NCBI RefSeq assembly: GCF_000003605.2
Contig: NW_003158731.1
Span: 198,877-223,088 of the forward strand
Source of the DNA: Saccoglossus kowalevskii
Taxonomy: Eukaryota > Hemichordata > Enteropneusta > Harrimaniidae
Direction: 5' to 3'
Length of the DNA: 24,212 nucleotides
Positions within the stretch are counted from its first letter, which is position 1. Each line of letters opens with the position of its first letter. The notes beneath the pieces are model-generated. The model searched no databases. It had not been told where the DNA came from and saw only the letters and a program-made list of their open reading frames with translations. Below, piece after piece: positions 10,151 through 21,082 of the stretch. The position numbers and the translations under genes were made by a program.

Positions 10151-10182
10151 ACGTCGTGTTGGATACAGTATCCAGGCGACGT
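10151..10182. repeat. 32-bp imperfect palindrome
   Basis: Outer arms ACGTCG and CGACGT enclose inner arms TGGATAC and GTATCCA separated by a single A. Thirteen base pairs form, with a small asymmetric internal loop (TGT versus GG). It is a strong hairpin or dyad in otherwise A/T-rich DNA. No associated gene or element boundary is seen. Confidence 0.6.
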
Positions 10183-10893
10183 ACAGCTGTTGGCTTTAAG
10201 CGCGTCAAGTCAAAGTATACGTTTTGCAAAATACTTTCTATATACCGAGTTTCTGTGTATTAGAATAGGACTTTCATGGTGAATATTAATATTATTTACC
10301 AAAAATGCAGATCTTCTCGAAATTGAATTTCAGTTTTTATTATCAAGTTATCGGAACAATCGTTTAAATGCCACTACGTGCCTACACCACAGATACACGG
10401 CATTCTAATGAGCAAATCTCTAGTTAATTTTATTTCTGGCATTTATCAGGCTATTTCCATATAGATTAGCGACGTATTAATTTCCCTTTTTTGTGCGCCA
10501 TCTTTTAACGTATCATTAACAGTTGCGGTATGCACGAAGAAATGGCGTGAATTCCGGGTGAAAGTTACGCCTCAACTGCCGATCACTTTGTTTGTACGTA
10601 TGAGTGTTTAAGTGAGTCATGGATTGGTGGATGCGAGGTGAAAAGTGCATCATTACTAGGAAGATGATCAATCAGTCTTCTGTGTTTAACTTGTAGTCTA
10701 ATATGTGCCTTATTCACAAAAATCTTCTTTGCTTTTCAGTGAACATCCTCCGAATATTTCAGTTGAATAAACTACACTAATTCCAACGTTCACATGATAA
10801 CAATTAGTAAATATATCCCAATTTATTTCACACTCGTCGATATTAATATTAATTAGATAGTGCATTGTATTATATTATATGTTCACAATCTTG

Positions 10894-11010
10894 GCGAAAC
10901 GTGACGCGCTATAGTCGTCACGCAACGCGCGTTCGAAATTCGCGTAAACAAACAACACGCGCTTCAATGCTCGCGTGGAAGTCATGTCAAACACGACGCA
11001 GCGGGACGAC
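10894..11010. promoter_or_regulatory. Small CpG-dense patch
   Basis: I count about 20 CpG dinucleotides in roughly 117 bases, far denser than the flanks. The patch includes the palindrome ACGCGCGT and a 7-bp-arm inverted repeat CGTGACG/CGTCACG (10900-10922) carrying CRE half-sites. It may mark a promoter or an unmethylated regulatory element. The frames crossing it (10865-11107 plus, 10875-11057 minus) are arginine-rich only because of the CG content. Confidence 0.3.
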
Positions 11011-12334
11011 TTTAAACATGCCATCTGTACAAAAAAAAACATCATCAAAAAATTCAAGGCATGTTTTTTTCGGATTTGGAATACATATTTATGACCGAAA
11101 AGTGTGACACAGCATAATTAAATTGAAGTTTCTGTTGTTATGCTCAATGAATTTGTTTTTCAAATATGCTTCCACCATTTTACGTTTGTACTTACCAGAA
11201 TACCAACATGAATATTCAATTATTTATCACGGTCTCCAGGACTTTAGTCATCCTTCATATTGCACATATGATTACATTATTTATTTTAAAGACATTCGGT
11301 GGTCAGTCACCAATGTATGCAGTTACTTTGTGTATATTGAATATGTTTGGCAAGTTTTCTATATACATGTATTCTAGAACAGTAAATCTGAGTACTACTG
11401 TCCGAGGCATACGCACATTGATATTAAAACTGTTCGTATATCTACATATGGACATTATGTTACATTATAGAGTAAATGGGAACCGAACCGAACGGGATAC
11501 ATATGAAATACTTGAGTAAATAATATAATTGTTGGACATAGTGACAAAATACATTGATTACGATCCAAAATAATATCCATTATTTATTTGCATTCAGCTT
11601 TTTTTATTTTGCTGCACCAATACTCTCACTAATACACGTACCCTCGAGTGGCACTAGAATCCGTAATTAAAGTTGTATTTTTTCATTAAATCTAAAACAC
11701 AATTACAAGTAGTTTAATTATTTAGTTTTTTTTCAATAAGGTACCAGGCACGTATTAGACGGTTTCAGTCACGCCATCGTCATGTCAACGGGGAAGTTAA
11801 TTATTAGATATTTTGACATTTAACACATTTCATAAAGTACGAGCCTATCTATCGAGTGCAGATATTAAAATGGTTTTTTGAACCACAGCTTAATTATTCG
11901 TTCACAAATTGACACAAATTCACTTAAAACATTGTGTTGTAACTTTATATTGATATTTTCTTTTCTGCTTGCCAGTAGACTGTATTGTTAACTGTATAAT
12001 TTAGAACCACACCGCTCACATATTCCCGTTGTTAGGAAATTCCGTTTTTACTTTGTTACACCTATGTAATTTATGAACCAACACTTTCTCCGAGGTTACA
12101 CTTGCGAAACGACATATGAGTAAACAACTTGATATTACAATTTCAATGTGCCAGAATCATTTGCGTATTGCGCAACCGCAACACTCGCAGAACGCGATTA
12201 CAGAGAAATTAACAAGAACGCGTATAATACTTGTTTACAAATATAAACAAGTAAAACAATATTAAAAACACCCCGAAAGGCATATCCCGTTTCGAATTAA
12301 TCGGACAGAACAGACGAACCTCATGAAATCATAT

Positions 12335-12374
12335 TTGCATAATGCAATAATATTTCACCAAGCGGAAATATTAT
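12335..12374. repeat. Two abutting palindromes with an octamer site
   Basis: TTGCATAATGCAA (12335-12347) is a palindrome with 6-bp arms and, with the preceding bases, contains the POU octamer ATTTGCAT. It abuts a perfect 10-bp inverted repeat, ATAATATTTC and GAAATATTAT, around an 8-base loop (12347-12374). The octamer suggests a POU-factor site, but the context gives no target gene. Confidence 0.45.
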
Positions 12375-13245
12375 ATGAATCTTATTATTTTCCGTAAATT
12401 ATCAAATTAAAAGCAAGGCACTTATCATATATAATCATAGTATTGAATCGATATTCCTATTAATAACACAATAGATATCAGTTTTTATTGACCAAGACTT
12501 CGCTTTTGCTATATGCATTTATATCGTATATCACTAACTGACATAACCTCGGACAGAAAGATGATTTCATTTGTTTTACTTCATGACATATTTTATCTCT
12601 TAGCGCAATTCCTTGGTATGGTTAACCAATTAAAACACACGATGGGTTAAATTGAGCGAAGCTTTCTTCAATCGCCCAGTGGCAGTAATATAACGCTTTA
12701 TCGCGTTGTGTTAACCTGGCAGGTTTTCACAAACAGCGTGGACACATCTGTTTTTAAACGCATGCACTGTCATGGCACACAACACCTACACAATCCCCCA
12801 GGCCGGTTTTCGCATGTTCCGTGTTACTGCATGAATGCCGCCGCAAGTGTTTCTCTGTAAAGTTCATTCATGTCGTCAGCCTAGCTACAACGCACTTTTA
12901 AAAATCAAATCAACGTATATAGACTACATTGATAGAACCAAACAGATGAACCACACATTTGTATAGAAGATATCAGGATTCTATATCACATAGTGCAACA
13001 TTGAATGGTAGTTATCAATATCAGAAGCACCAGCATCAAAGCATTAACACATACAAGTCTTTTGAATATACACATTTACATACTACACTAATCTCGTAAC
13101 GTTATCAAAACACTTTGTCCCAGAACAAATAAAGTATGTATTGGCATACTAATCCGATATAACAACTGACATTTTTAACGCCAAATCCGATAACCTGCCC
13201 AGCTGCAAGGCATTGTTTCCAAGTCATCGTTGATATGTATTCTGA

Positions 13246-13264
13246 TTGGTTGGTTGGTTGGTTG
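13246..13264. repeat. (TTGG)4 microsatellite
   Basis: Four perfect TTGG units plus a partial fifth. Confidence 0.85.
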
Positions 13265-14064
13265 TGGGAAATGTATATGAAAGAGGGAAATCGTGCGTTC
13301 CTAGGATAAGTTGCGCGTGTACCTACGATGAATGATCCGTATTATTCTTTCATAGACACATCTCCTCTTCTTGCGCCACTCAAAGTACACCAAACTAGTT
13401 TACTGTCACAACTGAATAAACCCCAAAATTGTGGAAAGTGTTACATTCACAGCTAATTCTGTCCACCACAGTGTGATGGTAACTCTGCCCTTTAAATCCT
13501 GTCTATGTAACACAATGCTATTTTGTTTTAACACGAAGTAGATATTCTGTCACTAATAAAATGTTCATGCACTCACGCTCCTAACATCACAATGCATTTC
13601 TTAGAGATTTCATTAGACGCCTCAATTATTTCACCTTTTGATCCTTTTTCTTTTCATTCCCCCATCAGTGGCATTTGCGACTCCCTGTGACATACTCACC
13701 CAGTGAGTGGAGTGCACAGGCATTTGCATAAATCCGTTTTTGATATTACTTTTTCGGCTATATAGTTATTTTTGTTCATATATGTCAGAGTAGATTTGTC
13801 TTCACAAACCGACTGCAACCTGGCATCCGCTGTATTGCGTAGCGTTAAGTAATCTCCTTAATGCAATTGGAAATTGTACCTATGCATTAGGAGGGTATCG
13901 GTTTAATTCGCTGTCGCTCAGAGTGAAGACATATATAAACAAGTCATTGTCATTGTATTACAGACGCAAGATATCCGAAAAATAAATGGAATGTATCAAA
14001 GGCCCATTATGTTTAAATTATGCACCAAGATTAAACAGAATCAGTCAATGCACGACTGAGATCA

Positions 14065-14170
14065 GGTTCCGCAATGTTGGGAATGTGTGAATTTGAGATA
14101 ATTTATGGCGTTAAAATAAATCAGATCATGAAACAGATGCACATATATAACCGAACCGATATAATATATG
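14065..14170. repeat. Diverged interspersed repeat, copy 1
   Basis: This copy matches 14247-14370 in the same order at two blocks. One runs from GTTCCGCAATG to AATGTGTGA. The other starts AATCAGATCATGAAACA and ends in CGATATAAT. Identity in the blocks is about 75-80% by eye, and the spacing between them differs slightly. No coding potential. The family is not recognised. Confidence 0.5.
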
Positions 14171-14246
14171 TGTGAAGTTCCAACTTGTTTAGTTAATGCT
14201 TGTTGAATATATAGATCCGGAATTGAAATCTTTAAAAAAAAATCCC

Positions 14247-14370
14247 ATTCCGGAATGGTGAAAATGTGTGATTATAATGCATTTTTAGCCTTTACATGAC
14301 TGTCATTTGGCCATCGTGAATCGGATCATCAAACAAATACATGTGTATATGTCCGATATAATGTCTGATG
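14247..14370. repeat. Diverged interspersed repeat, copy 2
   Basis: Direct-oriented relative of 14065-14170. Its left end overlaps the perfect 14-bp palindrome CCATTCCGGAATGG (14245-14258), which reads as two head-to-head TEAD-type CATTCC sites and also contains an ETS/heat-shock-like TTCCGGAA. The corresponding site in copy 1 is degenerate. A stretch of mixed GACA and CACGCA units follows at about 14412-14444. Confidence 0.5.
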
Positions 14371-14672
14371 TATATGGATCGGCCCAAACATGTGTGAGAT
14401 GCGACTGGATACGGACAGACAGACACACGCACATACGCACGCAGTGGTAGAGGTTAATCCATAAGTCCCCGTTTGTCGGACGCGGTATTTTCGTATATAT
14501 TCAGCGCTGTCGGTGTACAGAAACTTCTCTGTAAGGTATGTTTTGCTCCATGCATTGTCGTGTGAACATTAAATCTGTACAATCGGCATGGTGTGTGTAG
14601 ATAAAATGTAATTAAGGGCGAGACTGAAAACTCATAATTATCTTTTATAGGGCACGATACCAATATATTGTG

Positions 14673-14706
14673 TATGTATTTCTCATAGTATGTATTTCTC
14701 ATTTCT
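14673..14706. repeat. Short tandem repeat, unit TATGTATTTCTCATA-like
   Basis: Two near-identical units of about 15 bases, followed by a further partial TTTCTCATA. It lies just upstream of a TATATAAG sequence. Confidence 0.6.
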
Positions 14707-14719
14707 CATATAATGTATA

Positions 14720-16740
14720 TATTACAGTATATAAGCAGTGTCAAGATATACTTATGTTGGCAACACTGCTTTACTTAACAAGATCTACTTAATGATATGT
14801 ACTACAATACGTGATCCGCGATAATAACTTGTACAGTGTAGTGATGTTTAAGTTCGCTTTATGCATGAACATGTGCAAACTGTATTAAATGGAATTGATG
14901 AAATGAATGAATATTTGTAAACATAATTTGTATATTTCGTGTTGTATTCCCCAAGCTTAAGAAGGTGTTATACGGCCATACCATTTCCGGTGAAAATACT
15001 CGCAATGCAGTTAGATTTCTGATCCAAATACAATTCTTAAGCCAATGCATAGGAGCTGATATGCTCGATGTTGTACATGTTTCAATACTGGAACTGAACA
15101 TAATGTGAATTGTCTCAGAGTTTTATAACACAGATATGTGGATGAATTGAATTGACTAGCGAATATACTGTCTAGTAACCAGCTAGAACCAGTTTTATTT
15201 TCAAGAGCACGCTGTAAACCAACAATTGAAAACGTTTATCCAGACTGCCGATAAGCTGTGACGAAACATTATTGAACGGCTCGTGTTTTACATAGTACAA
15301 ATATTACCAGATAAATAAATGTCGGACAAAATTGTCATAAATTTGTTCAGCGGTGCAATCTCAGTAAAAGTCACATGTTCGTGCATGTACCTGTGATCTT
15401 AGACGTAAATTCGTTATTGTACATAAAAAGAAAAAAAAAACAGTATCGGTATTTGCATTGTCTTCTATATGCTTAACACACAAATCCCCCATCATGGATC
15501 AATTATTGAGCATTCCTTTGTTTTGATCAGCATATACAACTACGGAACTGGACCATAACAGAGAGCAAACAGACTACTGAATCATATGTATGTTGTCCAG
15601 TACTCGACAATTATATCGTTCCGCCATAATGTCGGAAAGCCATTATCGTTCAGTCCTGAAATGGAAATTTCAAAAATACGTTATTGATTCAAGTAGACCT
15701 TTAACCTTATACGTATTGAAACCTCGTGTGGTGGAAACGTGTCCCTCCCCAAACATATTTATCTTACTTTAAAAAGGGTAGTGATTTCTGTAAACACGCT
15801 CTCTAAAATATATTTAACACAGTAGCTGCAGAAGGTCTCAACTCGAACTTGATAACCGAACCAAACATGAATGAAACGTCACTTCGTGATGTTCAAATGT
15901 ATGGTAATACATATGAAATTAAACTCTCCGTAATAGTTCATTTCACAAGACATCCCTTCTAGGCTCAGTGCACTACCGCGCGTTATTTCTTTCAATTACG
16001 TGAAAACCAAGCTTACGATCTATGTTAAAGCACAGTCTTGCTATCATAGGGACTGTGGTAAAACGATATCCCCAAATGAATGCATTTGTCTTGTGTGAAC
16101 AAGTCGAGGACCAAGTTCATACGCCTAACTACACAAATATACGGACACGCTCTCAAGGCGATTCGTTTTAAACAAAACAAAATAGTCAGGAGTCGGAGTC
16201 CCAAGAAAGCAAAATGAAACCAGGCATACAAGTGAGCGGAACATGTCAAAGCAAACCCTCATATTAAATATCAGTTTCAAGTGAGACGTGTTCCACGAAC
16301 CAGCGTGCGTTGTTGATTCCCTTTTTAAGGGTTCTTCAATATCATCGCAATTTGATACATGTATTTACGCTGTACACGACATTACACTGAATTCACGTCG
16401 GAATACTTTTAACGTATTTTGTTAAGTCGAGAAAATAAGGTATTATTGATAGAACTCATTTTTCATTATGTGTCTAATATCAGGCAATTAGGGTTTAAAG
16501 GTCATTAGTATTGGCGTCTTCTGAAAGATTTGCGTATATGTTTGCAAACACGATCACGATCTCGATTTATAATACTTCCATCATTATGGGTTATTAAAAA
16601 CCGCATGGCACTAGCTAAAATTACTAAATGTCTGCTCAGTGTCGTTTCAGTGTACTATCAATATAATTAAAGAAGAAAATTGGCGTTATTTACCCCAGTG
16701 TTCCCTTCTATAATTACCCGCTACGACAGTAATCGCCTAC
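14720..16740. other. Non-coding stretch
   Basis: No recognisable gene, repeat or RNA. The frames at 14859-15101 and 16025-16249 (minus) and 15590-15772 (plus) are short and match nothing known to me. Base composition is uniformly A/T-rich. Confidence 0.5.
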
Positions 16741-16870
16741 GATGACAGGATATTTCCTTCGCTTTTCCGGAAATGGCGTCATTCGAGTAGCTCCACCAGT
16801 CTGCCCTCTAAGACATCGTTTCCTAGTTCACTTCCGATTGCAGTAATCCGCCACTTCCGACCCGATATCG
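16741..16870. promoter_or_regulatory. ETS-motif cluster, TATA-less promoter-like
   Basis: Two ACTTCCG motifs (16830-16836 and 16853-16859), one palindromic TTCCGGAA (16765-16772) and an adjacent AAATGGCGTC (16771-16780) fall within 110 bases of locally G+C-richer sequence. ETS sites plus an ATGGCG YY1-like element at a start codon are typical of TATA-less housekeeping promoters and 5' ends. That ATG, in a good start context, opens only a five-codon frame here. A first exon or uORF is possible, but no downstream coding exon could be joined to it. Confidence 0.3.
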
Positions 16871-19443
16871 TGACTTAAAGTGAATATAGATATACCTGAC
16901 TATTTCAAAGTGATCTATTATTGATAATCGTATGTGTATTCAAAAATGTTGTACATACACATTATCTCGAAACTTTTGAAAATAGATTTCCGCTAATATA
17001 TCAATAACACACACATACTTTAATACGACACATTGTCTAGATGTGATACATTGAATAATAATTCAGAGGATGAAATATATGTTCAAATGTTTCAAGACGA
17101 ATCCGCACGCAAAATTCTCGTTAATCGACTCGGCTGTATTTTTCAAGAATAATATTGATTTCAGTGGTAGAGTTAGTATTATTCGTCCATTGTATGAAAA
17201 ACGCGACATTTCAATTTTCTGGGAAATACATATATGATTACTTCGCATTCAGGTGTTTAACTTTTCACTAAAAACAAAAGATAAACACTAATTGCTTTAA
17301 TTGTTTTTGTATTCGAAATGTCTTAAAATACTGCAACTCAGACTTTAATATACTCGTTCATACGCAAATGACGTTCACAGCAAATGACAGTACTTCGACT
17401 TTTGAGCGGTAAAAATGCTGATGAATATGATATAATTGGATTTCGAGATACACAACGTGACGTCACGAATCTTCTATAATTGCAACATTTTTAGAATGGG
17501 TATCCGTTGTAATAGGCAACATTCTAATCACGCGTGTACATGTGCGTGTAAACACGTACGTTGATTTGTAACATGATGATCCTGTAGATGTATCGGTAGG
17601 GCGCACTGCCAAGTAAGTTTGCGTTGACGTTTTCCAAATACAATACGATAGGACAAATCATCGAAGAAAATGATAGTACTTTTGAAGATTAAATCAATGG
17701 AAACAATACGAGAAATGTCGTAGGATGAAATATTTGTAAAGTAAAAGTCCCATTACCCCTCCACCCCCCAAAAATTTGAGAAATTATACGTTTTCTGAGC
17801 ATTGCTTTTAGTTGTTCTTTGTTGTAATGCTTTGCCGCTTAAGGAAGAGTGATGGATGCACAAGGCGTGTTCGAATTTGGAAAAACGGTGTATTATACAC
17901 GCATTGTATGCGTCGCTATGAAGTCCCATAAGTGGTGGCGTCAGCCTAGTAAATCGGGAGGTTCGCCGTTCTTTAAGGACCTTGCCCAGACGCAACGTGT
18001 TTTAGTCGAAGTGGTCTTCGAATATTTAGAATAATATTATGACGTTTATCTTTATAACCAGTTATACATCTACAAACAGCGTTGTTTTTTTCTTTCGGAT
18101 CACTTCCCATACATAGGTCTATCGATAAATCTATTTAACTGGTAATGTCACTCGTAATTTCAAGTACAACACTTTTTCAAAAAGTACTAAAAAGACCAGT
18201 AACTAAAAAATTACATTCCTGTAACTCAGCATTAAAATCATATGCAATTCATTGAGATTTATTGTAAATTGCTGGAAAGTTGGAAAGTCGGTGATATGAG
18301 TGATATGATGAATGCATGCCGTTCTTGAAACATGATACTTATCTTGGGAAAACACATACCACAAAAAAATCATCGAAAATCACCGAGTGCACGAAATGTA
18401 ATTATTTTGTGGCTACTTATTAGGATTAATGGAATGCAACCAAACATTATCACTGACGTCTTGTCGGAATATATGTTGATCTGTGCCCGAGGAAACGTTC
18501 AAATTTACGTTCATAATATATACACAATGGTTGGAATTGGCGATACAAATGAACCATAGTCAAATTAGATTAACCGTTGAAGTAATTTCAGGCAAAGTTT
18601 GTACTCGCAGATATCAGTGAAGATCGAGTCGAATCCAATAGAAAGACAGACTTATAGTATGTGTCAGGAAGTGTATTTGGGAGTCTTCAATGGATATTTA
18701 TATTTTTTGGCATTTTCTAGGTTCAATGGAGGATATTTTTTAAGAAATAACCTTTGAACCCATGTCATTTATATTACCTGAAAATGTTTACTTATGTGGG
18801 TGAAAACTGTGTAGAACATTGAAGCGCAGGGCGCGTTTGAATTTCGTACGTGTTTTTGTTTACCACATTCCCTCAGAAACACCGGCATCAGTAAGTACTT
18901 TCGCTACTGTATGTGTCAAGGGACAATTTCAGCGCAGGGGTAACATGGTTAACGCAAGTGTTCTTACAAACCGGGATCCACCATGCCCGTTACAACACCA
19001 TTATCACTGACTGCCTCACATTCTCGAATAACCTGACACGTATACGGTAATACATATAACGCGAGTCGAGGTAACTATGGAAGTGCCGCCATAACGTTTG
19101 TTCCCGTGAGACGTATGACCTTCATTTGAACTACAAATAGTGGTACACCGAAGAATAAAGGCACTGATACAGAAAGTAGAAAATGATTACATCTGTCTAT
19201 TCAATTACAATCTATTAAGTACATCTGAGCTACATGTACTTTTTTTAATATTTAAAATATCAAATTTCCAGAGTTATTTATGTGCGTTATAGATTGCAAA
19301 CCCGTTGTGATTCGATCGGTCTGACGATCCCAAGTCAGATATCTGGAAAAAACATATTTTAGATGATAGAATCGGTGCGTGTCGTTATACGGCGACGTGA
19401 TACAATCCCTGTTTCTTACTGTCATATTTTGTAAATATATCAA
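16871..19443. other. Non-coding stretch with one strong CRE palindrome
   Basis: No gene is recognised. The frames at 17753-17995 (minus), 17849-18034, 18332-18559 and 18819-19010 (plus) are short. A GTAAGT donor hexamer near 17612 has an acceptor-like TTTTTAG upstream, but all three frames between them are closed. A second GTAAGT at about 18892 has the same problem. Confidence 0.5.
17456..17467. promoter_or_regulatory. 12-bp palindromic CRE
   Basis: CGTGACGTCACG is a perfect 12-bp palindrome containing the full CREB/ATF consensus TGACGTCA. The inverted repeat at 10900-10922 uses the same arms, CGTGACG and CGTCACG, spread apart by nine bases. Confidence 0.45.
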
Positions 19444-19794
19444 ATGATTTTTTTGGGTCATTTTCCGGCAATTTACATGCCAATATCAGAACTACACGCC
19501 ATGTCACATTACATATCACCATGTGTTCGCCAATTTGGTAACATCAAAATAAGTGTTGACTGGATTAACAAATATGAAATTATTGGTAAAAGACGCAGCG
19601 TGACCGGTATTTTTAAACTCCATAAAGCTAGGGAGTTAAGGTTGAAATCTGATTACTGGATTCACGGTCGTATTGTCGTAAATGTACACGTGTATGTAGA
19701 ATACTGCAGTATGATCAATAGCATATCGGAATCCTTCCAAATATCTGCCCTGCATTCCAATTACAAAGTATACAGTGTTCATCGTTGGATATAA
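19444..19794 (+). other. Weak candidate ORF, 116 codons
   Basis: An ATG-initiated frame with a fairly balanced amino-acid mix and no low-complexity runs ends in TAA. I recognise no domain, signal peptide or clear membrane segment. About one frame of this length is expected by chance in 24 kb of such A/T-rich DNA, and two others of similar size occur in this window. Near its 3' end it includes the 24-bp sequence repeated at 20443-20466. There are no convincing splice sites. Probably not a gene, but it is the most protein-like long frame here. Confidence 0.15.
19723..19746 (+). repeat. 24-bp exact direct repeat, copy 1
   Basis: Begins ATATCGGAATCC and ends CAAATATCT. Identical to 20443-20466, with no clear similarity in the flanks. 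Confidence 0.8.
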
Positions 19795-20442
19795 TAAAGC
19801 ATGTTCTTTATTTGATTGATGATGAGTGGTGTTATTATACTTCAGACATATTACATGATGGTAGATAAAGGATTTGGGCGATTACCAGTGTGTTTCAATC
19901 GGAATTTGAATAACATAATGAAAGATAACAGGAAAAACCCTTATACAACGGCTACATATCTTATTCCCGTCAAGCGCTCATCTGCAAAGCGTCCGTTTGT
20001 TCATGCACATAGCGTCTGCTAAGCAACACATGCGCTGAGTTGCTGTGTTTTTGGTGTTTAGAATAAAACAAATGCGCTTAAGATACACAATTTTTTTTCT
20101 CAGGTAGCGTTTTAGAAGATTTAGTCTGATCGTCTCTGTTTAACAAAACGCTGCATACGACCACACAGCAAAAATACTAGTACACATCGGTACAAAGCAA
20201 TGCAACGCAGTGTGTACAAAACGCACATATAAATGCAATTATTTGAGGGTTCTAACCGTTGAACTTGCATGTGTGCATAAAAAATGTGTACATTAACAGA
20301 CTTTATATCGCAGGTCTTAGTTTTTAACTCAACTTCCCCTTTGTGTACCAAGACCACGGTAGAACATTCAAAGACGGTGGCTGACACCCTTCTCTGAATA
20401 TGTTGTCACGAGATGCATGATTTGTTTATGATTACATGGATT

Positions 20443-20466
20443 ATATCGGAATCCTTCCAAATATCT
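20443..20466 (+). repeat. 24-bp exact direct repeat, copy 2
   Basis: Second copy of the 24-mer at 19723-19746, 720 bases downstream in the same orientation. The shared core may be a remnant of a larger duplicated or transposed sequence. Confidence 0.8.
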
Positions 20467-20614
20467 TCGTCAAGTCACAATAAATCATGTTGGTGATTCA
20501 TCATCTGGAACATCATAAGGTATTTCCCAAGCTGATTGATGAATACTTGATGAATGTTTGAATTCACACTGTGACAGTAGATGATATTGAACGAGAAATG
20601 ATGATTCTTATTAA

Positions 20615-21082
20615 AGTAGAAGCCTACTCATAATTTTTGTCAAAATGTGTCATAAATCGCATGACAATGTTCATTAGTTTTATATATTTTTTTGAAAATC
20701 GCTATTTTAAGAACAATTCCATAGAACACGCAAAATTGCATTTTTTTGACACTTTTTAAAACCCAGATTTTTAAAATACAAAACACAAATAAAAGAAAAC
20801 AAAAGGTACTCCTTCATTAACAATATATGATTTTCTCAGCATATTTCACCAGGCTAGATTTTGAGATCTTGCTTAATATCTCTCCTATAGGAACCTATGG
20901 TAAAAACATTACAATAGTGCCAAAATGGCGACTTTCCACTAAAATACAACCATCAATTTCTCGAAAATAAGGCTGGTGACCCCCAACTTGTTTCAGGTCA
21001 ATATCCTTATATTTTCTTGGACTACAGTTTATTGGAAAATGAATAAATTCTAGATATTTTCATTTATGAGTAGGCTTCTACC
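20615..21082. mobile_element. MITE-like non-autonomous DNA transposon
   Basis: A 468-bp element is bounded by perfect 18-bp inverted repeats, GTAGAAGCCTACTCATAA at 20616-20633 and its complement at 21064-21081. TAA trinucleotides directly flank it on both sides (20612-20614 and 21083-21085). A 3-bp TAA/TTA duplication is typical of PIF/Harbinger-type elements, which makes that superfamily the first guess. A piggyBac-like reading of the left TTAA is less good, because the right side reads CTAA. There is no coding capacity inside. The ends contain a small palindrome (GTAGAAGCCTAC). It carries a consensus YY1 site at 20922-20932. Confidence 0.7.

Larger units (their letters stand above)
9643..10864. 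other. Non-coding stretch, microsatellite and hairpin
   Basis: No frame here merits a gene call. It holds an (AT)10 repeat and a 32-base imperfect palindrome. A strong acceptor-like tract ends in TTTTCAG at 10739, followed by a short frame and an AATAAA at 10766. That arrangement could be a terminal exon, but nothing supports the upstream part. YY1-like ATGGCG cores lie at 10496-10504 (minus) and 10542-10547 (plus). Confidence 0.4.
11111..14064. other. Long non-coding stretch
   Basis: Nearly 3 kb with no recognisable gene. The 117-codon frame at 11166-11519 is hydrophobic and lacks motifs I recognise. Its length is what A/T-rich DNA gives by chance. A somewhat G+C-richer patch (about 12720-12880) has short open frames in all three plus-strand phases. 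A 10-bp-arm hairpin (12347-12374) and a TTGG tetranucleotide repeat are the only clear structures. Confidence 0.5.

Noticed and set aside
11166-11519. 117-codon hydrophobic frame as a membrane protein
   Set aside because: Hydrophobic residues follow from A/T-rich codons. There are no receptor or transporter motifs, and an overlapping frame at 11123-11377 looks just as plausible.
17495-17616. Possible exon between TTTTTAG and GTAAGT
   Set aside because: All three frames contain stops before the donor.
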